From positions 21,140 through 85,139 of the forward strand of contig QUIQ01000007.1 in NCBI GenBank assembly GCA_003480165.1: a stretch of DNA of 64,000 nucleotides, given 5' to 3'. Source of the DNA: Firmicutes bacterium AM41-11 (GTDB lineage: Bacteria > Bacillota_I > Bacilli_A > Erysipelotrichales > Erysipelotrichaceae). Position numbers and translations under genes: made by a program. How positions within the stretch are numbered: the stretch's first letter is position 1; each line of letters opens with the position of its first letter. The notes beneath the pieces were generated by a model. The model did not search any database and was not told where the DNA came from. It was given only the letters and a program-made list of their open reading frames with translations. Below are positions 8,878-16,615 of this stretch, piece by piece.

Positions 8878-8906
8878 ATTATAACAAGTCCTTCCTTTCG
8901 CAACAA
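8878..8906 (-). promoter_or_regulatory. Promoter of the AAA+/DUF4143 gene
   Basis: Minus-strand -35 TTGTTG (8901-8906) and -10 TATAAT (8878-8883) with a 17-base spacer. The promoter occupies exactly the 35-base gap between repeats R2 and R3. Confidence 0.65.
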
Positions 8907-8910
8907 TTCT

Positions 8911-8950
8911 CATTGCATATTTTTTCCGTTTGCGGACATTTTATGCAATG
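8911..8950. repeat. Hairpin repeat copy R3, upstream of the ATPase promoter
   Basis: The most symmetrical copy: outer arms CATTGCATA and TATGCAATG, and an inner TCCG-TTTG-CGGA mini-stem. R2 and R3 start 75 bases apart and flank the promoter. Confidence 0.8.
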
Positions 8951-8952
8951 AA

Positions 8953-8988
8953 CAAAAAAACACCAGAGTGGGTGATTTCTCTAGTGTT
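8953..8988 (-). terminator. Terminator of the nrdI-like/DUF3793 operon
   Basis: On the minus strand AACACTAGAG pairs with CTCTGGTGTT and is followed by seven T residues, right after the DUF3793 stop codon. Confidence 0.75.
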
Positions 8989-8991
8989 TCT

Positions 8992-9573
8992 TTAGTGTGT
9001 AAGTTCATTGCATTTTTTAAGGATTTGAACAAATGTTTCACCCTGGTTCAAACAAGCTACAAATGTTTTGGTGCAACAATCATAGCGATAAAATACTTTT
9101 TGGAATTTCTTAACATTTCCATATACTTTCCAGTAACCAACTAACTTGCATTTTTTTTGAGGTGTGATAAATGCTTGGACATCTTGTAAAGGAAAACCAA
9201 GAAAGATTCCAATTTCATGAGGGAATTCAGATTGTTCATGGAGCCTTTGTTTAAGGCGCTGGAGAGCTTTGTCTACATCAAATACATCATATCCAAAATC
9301 CGAGAGGAATATTTGAATGGAAGGTTCTGATAAAATGTATTCTAATTTGTGTGCATTATAGACATAAACCAAACAGCCCTCTTTATTTTCTTGTAAGACA
9401 CATATATGGTACCCAAAAGGAGAACATTGTTTATCGAAGTAACACATACATTCTTCACTATTGGGAATATCTTTCCGTAAGATGCGGAAAAGACTTCCCG
9501 TTTTCATTCGGCCAAAGGTACAAGCTCCATATTCAATCAATTGTTTTTGAAATAATTCGCCATGATCTGGCAT
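8992..9573 (-). CDS. DUF3793 family protein
   Basis: A 193-residue protein with the DUF3793 C-terminal signature: HEIGIFLGFPLQDVQAFI, then CKLVGYWKVYGN and a YDCCTKTF cysteine pair. The family's biochemical role is unknown, but its genes commonly neighbour flavodoxin-like genes, as here. It starts five bases after the nrdI-like stop, so the two are co-transcribed. The ribosome binding site is weak (TTTAGG). The double dyad ahead of the operon suggests metal-dependent control and thus a role in metal or haem handling, which is inference. Confidence 0.75.
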   Translation of the reverse strand: MPDHGELFQKQLIEYGACTFGRMKTGSLFRILRKDIPNSEECMCYFDKQCSPFGYHICVLQENKEGCLVYVYNAHKLEYILSEPSIQIFLSDFGYDVFDVDKALQRLKQRLHEQSEFPHEIGIFLGFPLQDVQAFITPQKKCKLVGYWKVYGNVKKFQKVFYRYDCCTKTFVACLNQGETFVQILKKCNELTH

Positions 9574-9577
9574 GAGC

Positions 9578-9928
9578 CTAAATATTACATACAGCTTTAA
9601 TCGCAGCTACATCTTCATCTGTCCCATCGTTTTCCATTTTGTATAAACAAGGTACATCATAAGTTTCAGAAATTTTATCTCCAGCTTGACAATAGGCATC
9701 TCCATAATCTTTCGATCCGGAACAAACTACGCCTTGAAGATTCATGGAATTAGCCATTAAGAATGTATCTACTTCCATTGGAATATCCCCGTAGCCATCG
9801 GTATAAGTGAATAAAATGTAATCTTCATCACAACTTTCGCTACCATCATCAATGCGCATAGCATCAATACCTAATTTTCCAATCAATGCTTCTACATTTC
9901 CTGTTCTAGACGCATATACATATTTCAT
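9578..9928 (-). CDS. NrdI-like flavodoxin (orphan, no nrdEF nearby)
   Basis: 116 residues with NrdI features: an FMN phosphate loop YASRTGNVE (residues 5-13), FTYTDGYGDIP, CSGSKDYGDAYCQAGD and the closing GTDEDV. NrdI proteins are FMN flavodoxins that activate the manganese form of class Ib ribonucleotide reductase. No reductase gene is next to it. The longer reading (two codons upstream) would leave one base between GGAGGA and the ATG, so the ATG at 9926-9928, seven bases after GGAGG, is preferred. It is followed by a DUF3793 gene and preceded by two operator-like dyads. Confidence 0.78.
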   Translation of the reverse strand: MKYVYASRTGNVEALIGKLGIDAMRIDDGSESCDEDYILFTYTDGYGDIPMEVDTFLMANSMNLQGVVCSGSKDYGDAYCQAGDKISETYDVPCLYKMENDGTDEDVAAIKAVCNI

Positions 9929-9941
9929 ATTCATTCCTCCT

Positions 9942-9957
9942 GTTAGACTTGACTAAC
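9942..9957. promoter_or_regulatory. Operator-like dyad 1 (GTTAG-N6-CTAAC)
   Basis: GTTAGACTTGACTAAC lies just upstream of the nrdI-like ribosome binding site, around the expected transcription start. Its half-sites match those of dyad 2 25 bases away. The form resembles DtxR/IdeR/MntR boxes of the GTTAG-N6-CTAAC type. Confidence 0.6.
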
Positions 9958-9964
9958 TGTCTAT

Positions 9965-9993
9965 AAGTTAGCATAGTCTAACTCGCCTGTCAA
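9965..9993 (-). promoter_or_regulatory. Promoter of the nrdI-like/DUF3793 operon
   Basis: Minus-strand -35 TTGACA (9988-9993) and -10 TAACTT (9965-9970) with a 17-base spacer. Dyad 2 (9967-9982) covers most of the spacer and part of the -10, so a bound protein would block RNA polymerase. Confidence 0.6.
9967..9982. promoter_or_regulatory. Operator-like dyad 2 (GTTAG-N6-CTAAC)
   Basis: GTTAGCATAGTCTAAC overlaps the promoter spacer and -10 element. Together with dyad 1 it forms a paired site with 25 bases between centres. Confidence 0.6.
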
Positions 9994-10053
9994 CGAAAAG
10001 AATTCTTTTTTTGTTGCGATGCAGTATAATGTTTGTATTTTGAGGACTATTTT

Positions 10054-11064
10054 ATGAAAAAGAAAATTTTAATTGTTTATACCGGTGGAACCATCGGAAT
10101 GACACGCAGTGAAAATGGATACGTTCCCCAACTCGATTCTTTTATTGAACAACTCCATACCATTCACGAATTAAAAGATGAAAAAATGCCAAAATGGGAT
10201 TTCTATGCCATGGATCCCTTACTGGATTCTTCCAACATCTCCGTTGATGAATGGAATAAAATTGGAGAAATTGTTGCCAAACATTATGCCAATTACGATG
10301 GCTTTGTGATCTTACATGGAACCGATACAATGGCCTATACAGCTTCTGCACTATCTTTTATGTTAGAAAATTTAAACAAACCCGTTGTGTTTACAGGCTC
10401 GCAAATTCCCTTATGCGAAATTCGTAACGATGCCAGAGATAATTTAATTACCGCTTTAATGATTGCTTCCAACAGCCACTTACATGAAGTCTGTTTATAT
10501 TTTGGTGGCAAGTTACTTCGAGGAAATCGTTCCATCAAGTTTTCCGCAAATGATTTAATTGCCTTTATGTCCCCAAACTATCCAACCCTGGCTGATGTCG
10601 GCATTGATATCAATTACCATACCGCTGCTTTTATGCAGCCAAGTAAAGAGCCCTTTACCTTCCAGCGCTTAAAAAGAATTCCCATTGGCGTATTGAAAAT
10701 CTTTCCTGGCATCCAATTCGATCTTTTTAAATCCCTACTCAGTCAACCTTTAAAAGGGATTGTGATTGAAACCTTTGGAGCCGGAAATATTCCCCAAGAT
10801 GGCAAAGAATTATTACCCATGATTCAACGCGCCTTTGAGCAAGGAACCATTGTGACCGTCACTTCTCAATGTGTACATGGTACGGTTAGTTTAGGAACCT
10901 ATGAGGCAAGCAGTGGTTTAAAACAAGCTGGTGCAGTCAGTGGATATGACATCACAACCGAAGCTTGTGTCGCAAAATTATATTATCTTTTCTCGAAAGG
11001 CTATGATTCCAATAAAATCAAAGAACTCATGGAAACCGATTTACGCGGTGAATGCACCTTATAA
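10054..11064 (+). CDS. ansA: Type I (cytoplasmic) L-asparaginase
   Basis: 336 residues of asparaginase, hydrolysing L-asparagine to aspartate and ammonia. TGGTIG (residues 10-15) holds the first catalytic threonine and HGTDTM (88-93) the second Thr-Asp pair. There is no signal peptide, which fits the cytoplasmic type. The ATG at 10054 has TGAGGA seven bases upstream; a TTG seven codons earlier would overlap that site. A TATAAT box at 10025-10030 is a likely -10. It is a single-gene unit ending at a strong terminator. Confidence 0.92.
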   Translation: MKKKILIVYTGGTIGMTRSENGYVPQLDSFIEQLHTIHELKDEKMPKWDFYAMDPLLDSSNISVDEWNKIGEIVAKHYANYDGFVILHGTDTMAYTASALSFMLENLNKPVVFTGSQIPLCEIRNDARDNLITALMIASNSHLHEVCLYFGGKLLRGNRSIKFSANDLIAFMSPNYPTLADVGIDINYHTAAFMQPSKEPFTFQRLKRIPIGVLKIFPGIQFDLFKSLLSQPLKGIVIETFGAGNIPQDGKELLPMIQRAFEQGTIVTVTSQCVHGTVSLGTYEASSGLKQAGAVSGYDITTEACVAKLYYLFSKGYDSNKIKELMETDLRGECTL

Positions 11065-11099
11065 AAAACCCAATGAAAATTCATTCATTGGGTTTTTCT
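11063..11099 (+). terminator. Terminator of the asparaginase gene
   Basis: AACCCAATGA pairs with TCATTGGGTT and is followed by TTTCTTT. A run of A on the 5' side means it could also serve the convergent XRE gene, which stops at 11100. Confidence 0.8.
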
Positions 11100-12068
11100 T
11101 TAAATATGCCGAATAAAGATTTTCAACAAGCCTTGAACCGCACCAAATAAAACACCCGCTACAGGCCATATAACCCAGGTTCGATCCCAGCTGCCCGTCC
11201 AAAAACTCAAAGCCAAATACAAAGCTGTAATCAAACACCAATAAACACTGGAAAAAGCACTGGTTTTCTTACGCAATTGTTTTTCTTGATAGCTGTATTC
11301 GCCTTCTTGCAGCAATGTATCAAAGCTACCTTTTACTACACTGACCCGAATCATGCAGTTTACCCCAACAGCTAGTATAGCCAAGAGGATTCCCACGGAA
11401 ATACCAGCCATAGTATCCATACCATCTAATACACCTGCCAACAGTACCGGAATGGCAGAGACAATACAAAGTACCACACCAATCGAAAAACTTCTAGAAT
11501 AGGTTGGCATATACGCTGCTCTCTTATATCGAATCATTTCTTTAACGCTATTTTCGATCCGAAAATTCTCTTGTTCCAAGTATTCCATTGGTTTTGTATA
11601 CATGCCATTACTCACAAACATATATACGGCAATAGAAACTAATACAAGAATCGCAATGATTCCGATTCCAGCCGCACCATCTTGCGATAAACCATGGTTC
11701 TCATCTGCCAAAGTACTTAGTACAATCAATAAAATCGGACTTAAGATACATAAACTTGTGGCATTGGCTACCAGTGTGGAGCTCTTTTCTTTTAGCGATA
11801 AGAATTCTTTCACATCATCCATAGTAACCAAACGGATACTTTCTCTTCCTTCCTGGTCAGCATCCGATTCCGCTTCATCTTTTAACAAATAATCCGTACT
11901 TACACCAAATACATCCGATAATTGAAGAATCCGTTGCAGATCCGGTGTAGATCCAGCACTTTCCCATTTAGAAACAGCTTGTCTAGAGACACCTAATTGA
12001 TTAGCTAGTTCTTCTTGGGACCAACCTTTCTTCTTTCTTTCTGCCATAATTTTATCTGCTAAATTCAT
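11100..12068 (-). CDS. XRE-family transcriptional regulator with membrane domain
   Basis: 322 residues. The N-terminal helix-turn-helix (about residues 5-60, WSQEELANQLGVSRQAVSKWE) is a typical Cro/CI-type DNA-binding domain. The remainder holds about six hydrophobic segments (for example from residues 96, 128, 196, 225, 276 and 295), arranged in pairs. Such membrane-tethered regulators often respond to envelope stress or peptides, but the signal and targets cannot be inferred here. GAGGAAAAAACA precedes the ATG. The neighbouring CPBP protease gene, in the same orientation, is a plausible but unproven partner. Confidence 0.8.
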   Translation of the reverse strand: MNLADKIMAERKKKGWSQEELANQLGVSRQAVSKWESAGSTPDLQRILQLSDVFGVSTDYLLKDEAESDADQEGRESIRLVTMDDVKEFLSLKEKSSTLVANATSLCILSPILLIVLSTLADENHGLSQDGAAGIGIIAILVLVSIAVYMFVSNGMYTKPMEYLEQENFRIENSVKEMIRYKRAAYMPTYSRSFSIGVVLCIVSAIPVLLAGVLDGMDTMAGISVGILLAILAVGVNCMIRVSVVKGSFDTLLQEGEYSYQEKQLRKKTSAFSSVYWCLITALYLALSFWTGSWDRTWVIWPVAGVLFGAVQGLLKIFIRHI

Positions 12069-12162
12069 TGTTTTTTCCTCTCATTCTTTACCCAAAGTAT
12101 ACGTTCTGCAGCCATTACTCACTACCATTTCAAGCTGTAATTCTGTCAACCAGTGGTTGCAT

Positions 12163-12843
12163 TCACGCTTTTTCTTCCAAAAAAGGTACAATACTTGAAA
12201 AACCAAGGAATAAATACACCAATAAGATGATTGCCCCAGCCCAAGCCGGATAACTGTTTTGATTTGAAAATAAAAAGAGAATCGTTGCCCAATCCGCTAT
12301 CGCATGAACCAAAGCCACAAATAAGATGTTTTTGGTTTCTACATATAAACTGCCCATATACAGTCCAAAACCAATGCTCCAAAAAATCCGCATCAATACA
12401 AGTATCGGTACTTGTCCAAAAATCGAAGGTATATGAAAAAGACCATACAATAGCGATGATAAAACAATCGCAAAAAAGGGTCGTTTTGACCAGCGTAAAA
12501 AAGCTTCTAATAGTAAACCCCGGCACATCAATTCTTCAACACATCCCACAAGAAAATAATAGAAGAAACCATCTCGCCATATCTCTATACCACTAGGTCG
12601 CAAAGTAAAAGGATATAATGCGATAAATAAAGTAATAAAAGGAATGCCAAAAACCAATAAAATAGAAACCCAATGTTCTTTTAATGCACTTTTAAAATTC
12701 TTCCAAGTATAGGTATAACCACAAATAAAATGCGCAAATAAAAAACTAAAGAGCAGTAAAACCAACATAGTTTTTCCCTGAATATGCAAAGTTGCCAGAA
12801 CAAAGGCTCCTATACATGCCAAAACATTCCTAAGATCTTTCAT
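12163..12843 (-). CDS. CPBP-family intramembrane metalloprotease
   Basis: A 226-residue polytopic membrane protein with all CPBP (CAAX protease and bacteriocin-processing) motifs: EELMCRG (Glu103, Glu104, Arg108), GLFHIP with the histidine, and HAIAD. These form the glutamate/histidine active site within the membrane. Family members process prenylated proteins or give bacteriocin immunity; no bacteriocin gene is visible nearby, so the substrate is unknown. It lies about 95 bases upstream of the XRE membrane regulator, reading the same way. Confidence 0.85.
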   Translation of the reverse strand: MKDLRNVLACIGAFVLATLHIQGKTMLVLLLFSFLFAHFICGYTYTWKNFKSALKEHWVSILLVFGIPFITLFIALYPFTLRPSGIEIWRDGFFYYFLVGCVEELMCRGLLLEAFLRWSKRPFFAIVLSSLLYGLFHIPSIFGQVPILVLMRIFWSIGFGLYMGSLYVETKNILFVALVHAIADWATILFLFSNQNSYPAWAGAIILLVYLFLGFSSIVPFLEEKA

Positions 12844-12874
12844 AAACTCATCCTATCACATGGACGTCAAATAT

Positions 12875-12903
12875 TTGTAAGGTTTCTTTTTTCGTACTAT
12901 AAT
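12875..12903 (+). promoter_or_regulatory. Promoter of the YggS-family gene
   Basis: -35 TTGTAA (12875-12880), 17-base spacer, -10 TATAAT (12898-12903); followed by AGGAGG before the ATG at 12929. Confidence 0.65.
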
Positions 12904-12928
12904 TTTCAAAAAAACAGGAGGAATCATC

Positions 12929-13552
12929 ATGAACGAAGCTTTAATCAAAGAAATTCAAGATAAACATATTAACTTAGTTGCGGTCACAAAAAAACATACA
13001 AAAGAAGAGGTTGACCAACTTCATGCCCTCGGTCTTTCCGTTTTTGGCGAAAACCGGGTGCAAGAATTCTTAACCAAATACGATCCTGCCTATACTTGGC
13101 ATATTATCGGACATCTACAAACCAACAAAGTGAAATACATCATTGGGAAAGTGGATGTCATTGAAAGTCTAGACTCCATTAAACTTGCCAAAGAAATTGA
13201 AAAACAAGCCAAAAAACAAGATCTTGTCCAAAAAGTTTTTGTCGAACTAAAAGTTTCCCAAACCGATGAGAACAAAACCGGCTATCCGTATCAAGACGCA
13301 ATGAACTTTTTAGCTGAGTTACAACAATTTCCTCATATCAAAGTAAAAGGTTTAATGTGTATTGCCACCCATACCGATGACCAAGCCGTAAACATCAAAG
13401 AATTTGATACCATGAAACAAATCTTCGATGAGGCCAAAGAAAAATATCCCGAAATTGAAACTCTTTCTATGGGAATGTCCCATGATTGGCGTCTTGCCTT
13501 AGAACACGGTTCGACCCAAGTTCGTATTGGTACCGCTTTATTTACAGATTAA
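12929..13552 (+). CDS. yggS: YggS-family pyridoxal 5'-phosphate homeostasis protein
   Basis: 207 residues of the PLPBP family, a TIM-barrel PLP carrier without known enzymatic activity that keeps vitamin B6 and amino-acid pools balanced. The PLP lysine is in VAVTKK (Lys21). FGENRVQEF, WHIIGHLQTNKVKY and the C-terminal SMGMSHDW are family signatures. In many firmicutes the gene sits with ylm/divIVA genes; here it stands with an amidase downstream. AGGAGG precedes the start. Confidence 0.92.
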   Translation: MNEALIKEIQDKHINLVAVTKKHTKEEVDQLHALGLSVFGENRVQEFLTKYDPAYTWHIIGHLQTNKVKYIIGKVDVIESLDSIKLAKEIEKQAKKQDLVQKVFVELKVSQTDENKTGYPYQDAMNFLAELQQFPHIKVKGLMCIATHTDDQAVNIKEFDTMKQIFDEAKEKYPEIETLSMGMSHDWRLALEHGSTQVRIGTALFTD

Positions 13553-13598
13553 TCATTTTACCCATTTTCTTATCGAAAATATTTGTTATGATAGGTAC

Positions 13599-14423
13599 AT
13601 GCAATCGCAGAAAAAAATAAAAAAGGCTCACAAAAAGCCTTCCAATAAAAAAAATCAGTCCCGGTATAAACAGCCAAAGAAGAAAAGCCATTTTACCCGT
13701 CGCCAAAGAAGACATTTTCAACTTGCAGCCGGAGGCGTTGTTCTTCTATTTATCTTAGCTTTGCTGGTGCATTTGCTCTTTCCCAGCCAACCTGCACCAA
13801 CGACCAAAAAAACTGTAGATACCAGCCAATATCCACATGTAACCATCTGCATTGATGCCGGACACGGTGGATACGATGGCGGAAACGTCGGCGTAAATGG
13901 AAGCATTGAAAAAGACTATACCATTCAATATGCCAAATATTTTGGCAAATACCTGAAAGCCATGAATCCCAACATTCGCCTAGTTTATACGCGTGAAGAT
14001 GACAATGTTTCTTGGGATTCTAATGAAGACAGCGATCTAAAAGCCCGCGTCAAAATAGCTAATGAAGCCAAAGCGGATTACTTCATCAGCTTCCACTTAT
14101 ATTCGAGTGAACAAAATCCAAAATTGGATGATTATGGATTCTTCTATCGGGGAAATGATCAAGTCAGTTACGACATTGCCCAAAGTATTGCCAAAAATCT
14201 AAAACAAGCCGGATGGAACTATAACTACACTATGACTGATGTAGCTACCTATCCGCTATATGTGATCTCGGATCAAAAAGAACGCCCATCTTTATTATTT
14301 GAAGTAGGCTATTCATCCAATGCCAAACAAGAAAAGGCCATCACAAACACAAAGAATATAAAAAAAATTGCCAAAGCTTCTGCTAAGGCATATCACAATT
14401 ACATTCTAAAACACAACAAATAG
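13599..14423 (+). CDS. Membrane-anchored N-acetylmuramoyl-L-alanine amidase (Amidase_3)
   Basis: 274 residues. A very basic cytoplasmic tail (1-40) is followed by one membrane helix (about 43-61) and then an Amidase_3 domain outside the cell. Zinc and catalytic residues are visible as His89 (DAGHGGYDGG), Glu104 (GSIEKD), His166 (ISFHLYS) and Glu236 (LLFEVGY). It cleaves the bond between muramic acid and the peptide stem. The start has no clear Shine-Dalgarno; a TATGAT box (13587-13592) ends six bases before the ATG, so the mRNA may be leaderless. A longer reading from a TTG inside yggS is not supported. Confidence 0.88.
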   Translation: MQSQKKIKKAHKKPSNKKNQSRYKQPKKKSHFTRRQRRHFQLAAGGVVLLFILALLVHLLFPSQPAPTTKKTVDTSQYPHVTICIDAGHGGYDGGNVGVNGSIEKDYTIQYAKYFGKYLKAMNPNIRLVYTREDDNVSWDSNEDSDLKARVKIANEAKADYFISFHLYSSEQNPKLDDYGFFYRGNDQVSYDIAQSIAKNLKQAGWNYNYTMTDVATYPLYVISDQKERPSLLFEVGYSSNAKQEKAITNTKNIKKIAKASAKAYHNYILKHNK

Positions 14424-14455
14424 GACCGACTACTCAGTCGATCCTGTTTTAGTCT
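14424..14455 (+). terminator. Probable terminator between the convergent amidase and CNNM genes
   Basis: GGACCGAC pairs (one mismatch) with GTCGATCC and is followed by TGTTTTA. It overlaps the last codons of the opposing CNNM gene. Confidence 0.45.
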
Positions 14456-15704
14456 TATTCGGAAGGGAAATCCGCACTTCTTCAATTCTTTGTTTCTGCA
14501 GTTTGATAACCTGAATTCGTGTTCCATCTTCTAAGAAAATATAATCATTGATTTCTGGAAGCCTTTGTAGTTTGTCAATCACAAGACCACCAATGGAATC
14601 ATAATTCTCACTATCTAAAGACAAATGCAAGGTATCATTTAAATCATGCAGACTGATATAGCCTTTCACATCGTAGACTCTTTCCGAAACCCGACGAATG
14701 TTGGCATTTTCATGCGCATCGTATTCATCCTGAACTTCACCGACAATTTCTTCAATGATATCTTCTAACGTAATAATACCCGCTAACTCCCCATATTCAT
14801 CTAAGACAATCGATAAGTTGACTGTTGATTTTCGCATTTCCAACAATAAATCTGAAATCGGTTTATTTTCATACGTATAAAAAGCTTTTCGTAAAATCTT
14901 ATGAATTTCAAAATGTTCCAAGTCTTTGTACAACAATAAATCTTTCATGTTGACTAAACCAATCACATTATCAATCGAATCTTTATAAATTGGAATACGA
15001 GTAAACATCTCTTCCCGGAATAAGTTCAATAAATCCTCATACGTACTATCTACTTCTGCCATCACAACGTGGACTCTTGGAACCATGACATCTTTTGCTT
15101 TTACATCCCCAAAATCAAAGACATTGTTGATTAGTTCCTTTTCATCTTTTTCAATCACGCCTTCTTCATGACTCACATCGACAATCGTACGTAATTCACT
15201 AGTTGTCATTGAAGGGTTGTTCTTATCTTTCTCGATGCCTAGGCAACGTAATAGAATCGAACAAATCGAATTGATCAAGAAAATAATTGGCGTTAAGACA
15301 ATCATTAAAAATCGAATAATCGGAACATAGGCCAAAGCCATTTCATCTTTCTTTTGCGTAGCTAGAGTCTTTGGGGTAATTTCTCCAAAAATTAGAATTA
15401 GAATCGTAATCAAAAACGTCGCAATACTGACAGCTGCCCCACCAAAAGAATACGCAATCGTTGCCGCAATACTGGCAGAAAAAGTATTCACCAAATTGTT
15501 TCCAATCAAAATGGCACTGAGCATCTTGCCTTGGTCTTCGGTAATATCCAATACCATCTTGGCACGTTTATGTCCTTGATCCGCTAAGGTACGCATACGA
15601 ATTTTATTACATGACACTAAAGCTGTCTCTGCACTGGAAAAAAATCCCGAAAGAAACAACAACACGAGTAAAAGTATAATTTGTATTTTTATATCTGATT
15701 CCAT
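14430..15704 (-). CDS. CNNM/HlyC-CorC family membrane protein
   Basis: 424 residues: an N-terminal DUF21 (CNNM) membrane domain (about 5-180, opening with hydrophobic LLLVLLFLSGFFSSAETA), a pair of CBS domains (about 200-330, MVPRVHVVMAE and DEYGELAGIITLEDIIEEI) and a C-terminal CorC_HlyC domain. The family includes Mg2+/Co2+ efflux or exchange proteins. GGAG precedes the start, which overlaps the lipid kinase gene by 16 bases, so it is the last gene of the mutS-mutL-miaA run. Confidence 0.88.
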   Translation of the reverse strand: MESDIKIQIILLLVLLFLSGFFSSAETALVSCNKIRMRTLADQGHKRAKMVLDITEDQGKMLSAILIGNNLVNTFSASIAATIAYSFGGAAVSIATFLITILILIFGEITPKTLATQKKDEMALAYVPIIRFLMIVLTPIIFLINSICSILLRCLGIEKDKNNPSMTTSELRTIVDVSHEEGVIEKDEKELINNVFDFGDVKAKDVMVPRVHVVMAEVDSTYEDLLNLFREEMFTRIPIYKDSIDNVIGLVNMKDLLLYKDLEHFEIHKILRKAFYTYENKPISDLLLEMRKSTVNLSIVLDEYGELAGIITLEDIIEEIVGEVQDEYDAHENANIRRVSERVYDVKGYISLHDLNDTLHLSLDSENYDSIGGLVIDKLQRLPEINDYIFLEDGTRIQVIKLQKQRIEEVRISLPNKTKTGSTE

Positions 15705-16615
15705 ACGGACTCTCCTATATTTGGTAATAGTAAATGAATATGATTTTCACATATTTCAAGCGTTGGATTTTTCATTTTGCGAACTTCCCCATCTAAATTC
15801 GCAAAAATATCTTGATTGTTGGTATCAATATGTACAGTCTTTGCACGAAATAAAGAAACCAAATCGGTAAATTGAGTATGTTGGCCTTTGTGATACAATT
15901 GGGCAAGCGTTAATATCTGCCTGCGTGAAACCGGCGAAATCAAACACCCATCGATCCATCCATCATCCAACTTTGCTTCCGGGCATGGATTATAGCCCCC
16001 TCCATAGTATTTTCCATTACAGAAAACTACAAACATATAATCATTCCAGGGCAGTTTTTTCGTATCCATCTGGATAGCTACATTTTCTTTGGGAGATTCA
16101 ATCAAAGTCCCTAACATGCCCATATAATACGGAACAATGCCTTTTAAAGGAAACTTCTTTTTTAACTGGTTTGCCAGTTTCGCAACTTTTACATCAAAGC
16201 CAAAAGAAACGGTATTAATCACCCTTTCTCCATTCACCTTCATACAATCAATCGTATGTTCGATTGGATCTTGATAGTTTCTCAAATCTAAGAAATCTTC
16301 CAAAGTATATTGAGGAAAACTCTTCACAAAATCATTTCCGGTTCCCATCGGTAAAATAGAAAGATAGACATTGGGCGTATCGCCAATTCCATTCACAATT
16401 TCATGCAGGATGCCATCTCCGCCACAAGAAAAAATATGCACCGGTTCGTTTTGCGCTTCAAGCGCATATTTTTGGGCAATATTTTGGGCATATCCACTTC
16501 CCTTGGTCTTTTCAATCAGAATATCTTCCCCTTGAAAAGCCGATTTGATACTTTTCATCCATTGGACTTGTTTCTTCCAGTGAATCTTTGGATTGATAAT
16601 AAATACTTTTTTCAT
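15689..16615 (-). CDS. Diacylglycerol/lipid kinase family protein
   Basis: 308 residues of the DAGK catalytic family (YegS/BmrU/DgkB group). GGDGILHEIVNGI is the nucleotide-binding loop, PMGTGNDFVKS the second signature, and a C-terminal GEVRKMKNPTLEI region completes the fold. It is likely a soluble lipid kinase recycling diacylglycerol, though the substrate cannot be told from sequence. The ATG at 16613-16615 overlaps the miaA stop as ATGA, so it is translationally coupled. Confidence 0.88.
   Translation of the reverse strand: MKKVFIINPKIHWKKQVQWMKSIKSAFQGEDILIEKTKGSGYAQNIAQKYALEAQNEPVHIFSCGGDGILHEIVNGIGDTPNVYLSILPMGTGNDFVKSFPQYTLEDFLDLRNYQDPIEHTIDCMKVNGERVINTVSFGFDVKVAKLANQLKKKFPLKGIVPYYMGMLGTLIESPKENVAIQMDTKKLPWNDYMFVVFCNGKYYGGGYNPCPEAKLDDGWIDGCLISPVSRRQILTLAQLYHKGQHTQFTDLVSLFRAKTVHIDTNNQDIFANLDGEVRKMKNPTLEICENHIHLLLPNIGESVWNQI

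Noticed and set aside
7532..8950. Insertion sequence with a transposase
   Set aside because: The enclosed protein is an AAA+/DUF4143 ATPase without a transposase motif, and three repeats lie in one orientation rather than two in inverted orientation. Mobility is left as a question.
12146..12526. Alternative minus-strand frame inside the CPBP protease gene
   Set aside because: The overlapping frame has every CPBP active-site motif; this one has none.
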